From contig JAFWXS010000103.1 in NCBI GenBank assembly GCA_017517925.1, forward strand, positions 1-37,820: a stretch of 37,820 nucleotides of DNA, in the 5' to 3' direction. Positions 33,057 through 37,820 of the stretch are shown piece after piece. Numbering within the stretch: position 1 is the first letter of the stretch; each line of letters starts with the position of its first letter. A program made the position numbers and the translations under genes. The DNA is from Bacteroidaceae bacterium (lineage in GTDB: Bacteria > Bacteroidota > Bacteroidia > Bacteroidales > Bacteroidaceae). Below the pieces are notes generated by a model. That model saw only the letters and a program-made list of their open reading frames with translations, was not told where the DNA came from and ran no database searches.

Positions 33057-36000
33057 ATGAAGAAAATTACTTTATTGGCGATGAGCCTTATGATGGCTTT
33101 AGTGGTGAAGGCACAGGATGCGGGTATAGACATTACCAGCACGTTTACCAACACCGACTTCGAGGGTGGCAATGGCACCACTGGTTGGACTTCTACTGGA
33201 GTTAAACCTGGTACTATTGGTACTGCTGCAGCTAACAATTACCAAGGAACCACTTTTATGGAGACTTGGACAGCCAGTTCAGGTAACTTGGGCAACTTTG
33301 ACTGGTCGCAGACACAGGAAGTCCCCAACGGTTACTATGTAGTGAAGGCTTTGGCACATGCCATCAAGCAGAATCAAGCAACAACTCCTGAATCAAAGGG
33401 CGTATACTTCTATGCAGAAGATGCGCAAGTGGAGATTAAGTCTACAGTAGCAGAGGAGTATTCTCTGTTAGTCAAGGTTACTGATGGTACGTTGACTATC
33501 GGTTATCGTGCTGTAAGCTGTAATGTAAACTGGACTGCATGTGACTACTTCCGCATTATTCAGTGCAATGGCGACACCGAGGAGGCTGCTAAGGTTTCTT
33601 GGGCAAAGTGCGAGATGTTGATGATGCAGGAGGATTTGGAACTTCTCATCGAAAACCCCATGGATGCAGCTTTGAGAGAGGCTATCAACGAGTCATTCGC
33701 TGCAATTGAGACAACGGACGATGCTTGGGCTTTGTGGGAAACCTTGAAGCAACAAGCTGCCGATGCCGAGGAATGTGTATCTACCTACGAGAAGCTGATA
33801 GCAAAGATAGATGAAATCTACGACTATGCCGACGACCACGAGGGCAAGGGAGATGTAGATATGTTGTATGATGCTGCCGGTGCTGCTCAAGAAAAATACG
33901 ACGATGAAGCATTGACTTTGGCTGAGGCCAAGGCTGAGATTGAAGCACTCAATAAAGCAAAGTACGAGTACAACCTCAGCATTGCTGATGGTACAGTCGG
34001 ATTTGACGTTACCGAAGATTATGTTGTCAATCCTTCAGTACGCAAGAATACAGAGGGTTGGGAAGGTTCAAAGCCTGGTCTGGAGCACGAGGTACAAGAG
34101 TTCTATAACTGTGACTTTGATTTCCATCAGACCATTACGGGCCTTCGCAACGGTAAATATGTGGTGAAGGTACAGGGTTACTATCGTGCTGCAGGCAATG
34201 ACTCGGGTAATGCTTACAAGAATGGTACGGAGAAGATTACTGCTGTGCTCTATGCCAATGATGATAAGGCGCCTTTGACATCGCTCTATAAGTATACTGC
34301 AAGTGAGATGGGTATTACTGTTGATGTGTTGAACGATTATGCCAACATGAGACAATCTGCCAATTTGGCGTTCAACACCATAAACCCCTTGACAGGTGAA
34401 TACTATTACACAGAGAATGAGGTGTCAGTAATCGTGATGGACGGTACCTTGACCTTCGGCCTCCGCAATGAGGGTCATGCCGGTTCTTCTTGGTGCGCTT
34501 TCCGTGAGTTCAAGTTGGAGTACTACGGTAACTTCCCCGGTATCAACCTCTATGCTAAGATACAGAAGATTGAGGAGACAATGACTGAGCGCTACGACGA
34601 AATTCCCTCTGCTGAGCGAAATGCGATGAATAGCTACTTGACTTCAATCAGAAAGTATACTAATCCTGGTTACCCCGAGGAGGAAGTTAATGCTGTTATC
34701 CTCGAACTTGACTCTCGTTGGGCAAGAGTAGAGGAGGCTATGGAGTTGTATGCAGAATTGCAAGCATTGCTCGATTATGCCGAGAATGATTTGCTTGATT
34801 TGGACTATCCTGGTGTAGATGATTTGTATGAACTTATCTTTGAAGCATATGACTGCCTTGATGAGGATTTAGAGCAAAATACCAACGAGGAGATGTTGGA
34901 AATGAAGGGCAAGATGGAAGAGGGTATTGCCGATTATATCCGCTCACAAGAGGCTTCTGAAGATACTCCTGCAGACTATTGTTATTTCGTGACCAATCCT
35001 AACTTTGAGGAGAAGGGTGAGTGGACATGGTCTGTAGTTGGTGGTGGTACCGACCAGTGGAATGGCGGATGCCGTCCTACGGAAGATGGTGGTGCCAACC
35101 GTCAGGGTGTTAACCTCTGGGGTTGGGGAATCACATCAGTGGACGTACATCAGACATTGACCAATCTGCCCAACGGCCTCTATAAGGTAAGTGCCGAGAT
35201 GATTACTCAGGCTGGCTATGCTACCGACCAGCATGTTTATGCTACGGGTGCCGCTACTGTAACATCGGAGAACTTGCAATACGAAGGTTGGGACACCTAC
35301 GAGTGGACTACCTTGACCACTACTGACTATGCTGTAGTTATCGACGGTACACTCACCATCGGTGCAGCATCTTCAAAGGGTGGCACTAACTCTGAGGCTT
35401 GGTTCCAGGCTACCAACTTCCAACTCTACTACTATGGCGAGGCTTCTGTTGAGCGCTTGCAGGCAGCATGGGAGGCTCTTGAGGCTCAGGCTGTTGAGGC
35501 TGTAGATGTGTTGATCCCCAACGAGGAGAAGGAAGTGGCTGCTGCTTTGAACGTGGCAACTCCGTTGGCTGCTGAAGGTAATTATGTTGATGCTTGTAAC
35601 ACGCTGAGACCTGTTATCGCAGTTTGGGACAGCACAATCATTGCCTCTAAGAACTTCTATGACGGTTACTATGCTAAACTCGATACAATCCGCTTGTACG
35701 ATGCATACGATGGTTGCGAGATGGTGTACAGCTTTGCTGATGCTGTAGTCGCTTTGGCTGATGCTATCCTCGAGTCTGATACCACAACTTGCAAAGTATT
35801 CCCCACTCTCGATGATAAGTTGCATGCTTATGCCAACTATGCAGCTGCGTTGAGAGATGCCGAGAACGAGATGAAGAACACCGAGGCCGGCTACGAGCAG
35901 AAGAATATCGACTTCCTGAAGAATGAGGTCGTTGATCCTCAAGTGCAAGCACTTACTTCTAAACTGTACAGCGCTGCGGATTGTGATGCTACGACAGAGG

Positions 36001-36836
36001 AACTGAAGAAAGCTGTTGCTATGTTGCAAAATTCTATCATCGAATATGATGAAATAGAAGAAGGTGATGTGACATACCTCATTGCCAATGCCGATGTTGA
36101 GGCTGACTTGGAGGGCAACTGGATCGTTGTACAGGGTGGAGCTCAGAACTGCGGAAGAAATGCAAGTGAGCACTATAGCGGTGTTGCCGATAACGACTAT
36201 ATCGATGCATGGCATCCCACTGCAGGTACTAACACTGCAACCTTCTATCAAGAATTTGCCGGTATCCCTGATGGTACTTACCGTCTCGTTGTAGCCGCTC
36301 GTACTGATGGTAACAACGTATGGCTCTATGCTGCTACTACTCCCGACGTGAAGGACGAGTCTACTCAGTTCGTTGAGGTGAAGAACTATGCCGCATGGCG
36401 TGGTGATATCTGGGCTGAGGATAGCTTGGCTTGGGAGGCTGCTGGCCGTCCTGAAGAAGCAATGACAGAGAACTATCCTTACTTCATGGCACGCTACAAC
36501 TCAGAACTTGGCTATGGTGAAGGTTACGGATGGTCATGGCATGAAATCGAAGTAGAGGTTACCAACCGCTACCTTGCAATCGGTATCTCTGCTAATGCTG
36601 CTCACACGGGTAAGAACCAGTTTACAGGTACATGGTTCGGTGCTGACGACTGGTCACTTGAGCTCGTGAAGAAGAACGAGGTACAGGGCGAGTACAATCC
36701 CTTCTTGGGTGTTGAGAACATCGAGACTGCTGCTCCTGCTGTAAATGTCATCTTCGACCTCTTCGGACGTCGCATCGAAGCAATCACCGCTCCCGGTCTC
36801 TACATCGTAAACGGTAAGAAGGTACTTGTTAAGTAA
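33057..36836 (+). CDS. Large secreted multidomain protein: four beta-sandwich modules separated by helical linkers, with sorting tail
   Basis: 1259 residues. Signal peptide to about residue 19 (VVKAQ). Four modules that look like galactose-binding/CBM-type beta sandwiches (about 25-170, 318-491, 641-797, 1004-1204) open with similar segments (TNTDFEGGNGTTGW, VNPSVRKNTEGWEG, TNPNFEEKGEWTW, ANADVEADLEGNW). The first three carry the same DGTLTxG strand and the fourth a variant (RYLAIG). Between them are three highly helical, acidic linkers (about 175-300, 495-640, 800-1000), FIVAR-like. The end has VIFDLFGRRIEAI and PGLYIVNGKKVLVK, a type A Por-secretion-like tail. No catalytic motif is seen, so an adhesive or glycan-binding role is inferred. 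Codon use differs from neighbours (more GTT, GCT, TTG). Monocistronic, with hairpins on both sides. Confidence 0.85.
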   Translation: MKKITLLAMSLMMALVVKAQDAGIDITSTFTNTDFEGGNGTTGWTSTGVKPGTIGTAAANNYQGTTFMETWTASSGNLGNFDWSQTQEVPNGYYVVKALAHAIKQNQATTPESKGVYFYAEDAQVEIKSTVAEEYSLLVKVTDGTLTIGYRAVSCNVNWTACDYFRIIQCNGDTEEAAKVSWAKCEMLMMQEDLELLIENPMDAALREAINESFAAIETTDDAWALWETLKQQAADAEECVSTYEKLIAKIDEIYDYADDHEGKGDVDMLYDAAGAAQEKYDDEALTLAEAKAEIEALNKAKYEYNLSIADGTVGFDVTEDYVVNPSVRKNTEGWEGSKPGLEHEVQEFYNCDFDFHQTITGLRNGKYVVKVQGYYRAAGNDSGNAYKNGTEKITAVLYANDDKAPLTSLYKYTASEMGITVDVLNDYANMRQSANLAFNTINPLTGEYYYTENEVSVIVMDGTLTFGLRNEGHAGSSWCAFREFKLEYYGNFPGINLYAKIQKIEETMTERYDEIPSAERNAMNSYLTSIRKYTNPGYPEEEVNAVILELDSRWARVEEAMELYAELQALLDYAENDLLDLDYPGVDDLYELIFEAYDCLDEDLEQNTNEEMLEMKGKMEEGIADYIRSQEASEDTPADYCYFVTNPNFEEKGEWTWSVVGGGTDQWNGGCRPTEDGGANRQGVNLWGWGITSVDVHQTLTNLPNGLYKVSAEMITQAGYATDQHVYATGAATVTSENLQYEGWDTYEWTTLTTTDYAVVIDGTLTIGAASSKGGTNSEAWFQATNFQLYYYGEASVERLQAAWEALEAQAVEAVDVLIPNEEKEVAAALNVATPLAAEGNYVDACNTLRPVIAVWDSTIIASKNFYDGYYAKLDTIRLYDAYDGCEMVYSFADAVVALADAILESDTTTCKVFPTLDDKLHAYANYAAALRDAENEMKNTEAGYEQKNIDFLKNEVVDPQVQALTSKLYSAADCDATTEELKKAVAMLQNSIIEYDEIEEGDVTYLIANADVEADLEGNWIVVQGGAQNCGRNASEHYSGVADNDYIDAWHPTAGTNTATFYQEFAGIPDGTYRLVVAARTDGNNVWLYAATTPDVKDESTQFVEVKNYAAWRGDIWAEDSLAWEAAGRPEEAMTENYPYFMARYNSELGYGEGYGWSWHEIEVEVTNRYLAIGISANAAHTGKNQFTGTWFGADDWSLELVKKNEVQGEYNPFLGVENIETAAPAVNVIFDLFGRRIEAITAPGLYIVNGKKVLVK

Positions 36837-36844
36837 ATCTCTCT

Positions 36845-36913
36845 TGTCATCCTGAGCGTAGCGAAGGATCCCGCGCAATATATAGCGAGATTTTCACTCC
36901 GTTAAAAATGACA
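36845..36913. repeat. Degenerate dispersed inverted-repeat element (TGTCAT...ATGACA)
   Basis: A 69-base unit begins TGTCATCCTGAGCGTAGCG followed by AAGGATC, and ends GAGATTTTCACTCCGTTAAAA followed by ATGACA. The ends are inverted (TGTCAT / ATGACA), and the inner parts look like decayed complementary arms. I recognise this as the widespread intergenic TGTCATyCTGAGCG repeat type found in many bacterial genomes, including Bacteroidetes. It explains a meaningless minus-strand frame with ILRYAQDDK. Confidence 0.65.
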
Positions 36914-36923
36914 GTGTATAAAT

Positions 36924-36965
36924 AAAGGGTCGCGTCCGCTTGTCGGGCGCGACTCTTTGTTTTAG
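36924..36965 (+). terminator. Rho-independent terminator before hisS
   Basis: A 15-bp stem with two G-U pairs (36924-36938 with 36944-36958), a CTTGT loop, then GTTTTAG. It most likely ends the transcript of the 1259-residue protein, past the dispersed repeat. Confidence 0.85.
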
Positions 36966-36980
36966 TGGTCTTATGCATTT

Positions 36981-37015
36981 AATTGTCAATTGTCAATTGT
37001 CAATTATCAATTATT
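36981..37015 (+). repeat. Heptanucleotide tandem repeat (AATTGTC)n
   Basis: Five 7-base units: AATTGTC three times, AATTATC once, then AATTATT. It lies directly upstream of the hisS -7 element. Confidence 0.9.
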
Positions 37016-37020
37016 TTTTC

Positions 37021-37028
37021 TAATTTTG
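37021..37028 (+). promoter_or_regulatory. -7 element of hisS
   Basis: TAATTTTG fits TAnnTTTG. The best -33 candidate is ATTG at 36996-36999 inside the heptanucleotide repeat, 21 bases upstream (one mismatch to TTTG). The leader to the ATG at 37057 would be about 22 bases. Confidence 0.6.
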
Positions 37029-37056
37029 CAGTTCAATGCAAAAATAGAAAAACTGT

Positions 37057-37820
37057 ATGGCAACAAAACCTGGTATACCAAAGGGAACGCGCGATTTCTC
37101 TCCTGCCGAAATGGCGAAGCGTAACTACATATTCGATACTATCCGCGAGGTGTTCTACACCTTCGGCTTCCAACCCATTGAGACCCCCGCCATGGAGAAT
37201 TTCTCCACGCTGATGGGCAAGTATGGCGAGGAGGGCGACAAGCTGCTGTTCAAGATACTGAACTCGGGCGACTGCCTCAACAAGATTGACGACGATGAAC
37301 TGCTTGAGCGCAATGCGCTGAAGTTTGCAGCCAAGGTGTGCGAGAAGGGTCTCCGCTACGACCTTACCGTGCCCTTTGCCCGCTACGTGGTGGCTCACCG
37401 CGACGAGTTGTCATTCCCCTTCAAGCGTTTCCAGATACAGCCCGTGTGGCGTGCCGACCGTCCCCAGAAGGGCCGCTACCGCGAGTTCTACCAGTGCGAT
37501 GCCGACGTGGTGGGTAGCGACTCGCTGCTCAACGAGGTGGACCTCGTGCAGATGATCGATGCCGTGTACCAGAAGTTTGGCATCCGCGTGAGCATCAAGA
37601 TGAACAACCGCAAGATCCTCACCGGCATAGCAGAGATTATCGGTCAGGCCGACAAGATTGTGGATATCACCGTAGCTATCGACAAGCTCGACAAGATAGG
37701 ACTCGACAACGTCAATGCCGAGCTGGCCGAGAAGGGCATCCCTGCCGAGGCCATCGAGACCCTGCAGCCCATCATCCAGCTCAGTGGCGACAACCGCTCC
37801 AAGCTGGACACCCTGCGCAA
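37057..37820 (+). CDS. hisS: Histidyl-tRNA synthetase, N-terminal part (3' end outside window)
   Basis: The frame from ATG 37057 is open to the window end (254 codons). It begins [20 protein letters not shown], the typical class II HisRS opening. Other conserved blocks are [35 protein letters not shown] and the motif 2 region [20 protein letters not shown], which binds ATP and the histidyl-adenylate. It charges tRNA-His in the cytoplasm. The second active-site signature and the anticodon-binding domain lie beyond the window. Codon use is of the highly expressed type. It has its own promoter just after the heptanucleotide repeat. Confidence 0.97.
   Translation, partial: MATKPGIPKGTRDFSPAEMAKRNYIFDTIREVFYTFGFQPIETPAMENFSTLMGKYGEEGDKLLFKILNSGDCLNKIDDDELLERNALKFAAKVCEKGLRYDLTVPFARYVVAHRDELSFPFKRFQIQPVWRADRPQKGRYREFYQCDADVVGSDSLLNEVDLVQMIDAVYQKFGIRVSIKMNNRKILTGIAEIIGQADKIVDITVAIDKLDKIGLDNVNAELAEKGIPAEAIETLQPIIQLSGDNRSKLDTLR

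Noticed and set aside
36654..36878. 74-codon minus-strand frame with the start ILRYAQDDK
   Set aside because: This peptide is a well-known artefact of the dispersed TGTCATyCTGAGCG repeat; the rest is antisense to the secreted protein gene.
36981..37015. Possible CRISPR array at the short tandem repeats
   Set aside because: Units are 7 bases, directly adjacent with no spacers, and no cas gene is in the window.

Overview
The window looks like a chromosomal segment of a Bacteroidales bacterium (Bacteroidaceae or Prevotellaceae type). The evidence is the following: TAnnTTTG promoter elements, several with an upstream TTTG; a complete SusC/SusD pair; many lipoproteins with acidic residues right after the lipid-attachment cysteine; BACON, DUF1573 and DUF2795-type proteins; and two very large secreted proteins with Por-secretion-like C-terminal tails. 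No rRNA, tRNA, CRISPR array, transposase or phage gene is visible. No gene-free gap exceeds about 250 bases.

Layout. (1) 1-2044: the end of an outer-membrane beta-barrel gene, then a secreted TPR protein with an unexpected acyl-carrier-protein-like segment. (2) 2171-8056: promoter, a 1915-residue secreted papain-like protease with LamG, PKD and Big2 modules, and a strong terminator. (3) 8125-12186, minus strand: housekeeping genes, read from the right as a methyltransferase-like protein, PduO-type cob(I)alamin adenosyltransferase, DUF2795 protein, LptF/LptG permease and DEAD-box RNA helicase. (4) 12204-14502: dGTPase on plus, convergent with a small periplasmic TPR protein on minus. (5) 14615-30196: a nine-gene plus-strand operon of susC, susD and seven surface or exported proteins (DUF4984-like, duplicated DUF5003-like, two leucine-rich-repeat lipoproteins, a lipoprotein subtilisin, DUF1573, lipocalin-like), closed by a 19-bp UUCG-capped hairpin. 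(6) 30265-32931: Fur-family regulator, purA and a membrane zinc peptidase. (7) 32944-36965: a 1259-residue secreted protein in which beta-sandwich modules alternate with helical linkers, flanked by palindromes and a degenerate dispersed repeat. (8) 36981-37820: a heptanucleotide repeat, a promoter and the 5' part of hisS.

The most interesting unit is the nine-gene susC operon. It encodes no recognisable glycoside hydrolase, lyase, esterase or sulfatase. Its enzyme is a surface-anchored serine protease, and its binding proteins carry LRR and BACON modules typical of protein recognition. I infer a Sus-like system for capturing, cutting and importing protein or peptide (perhaps glycoprotein). 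The secreted papain-like protease encoded upstream may act on similar substrates, but nothing in the sequence links its regulation to the operon.
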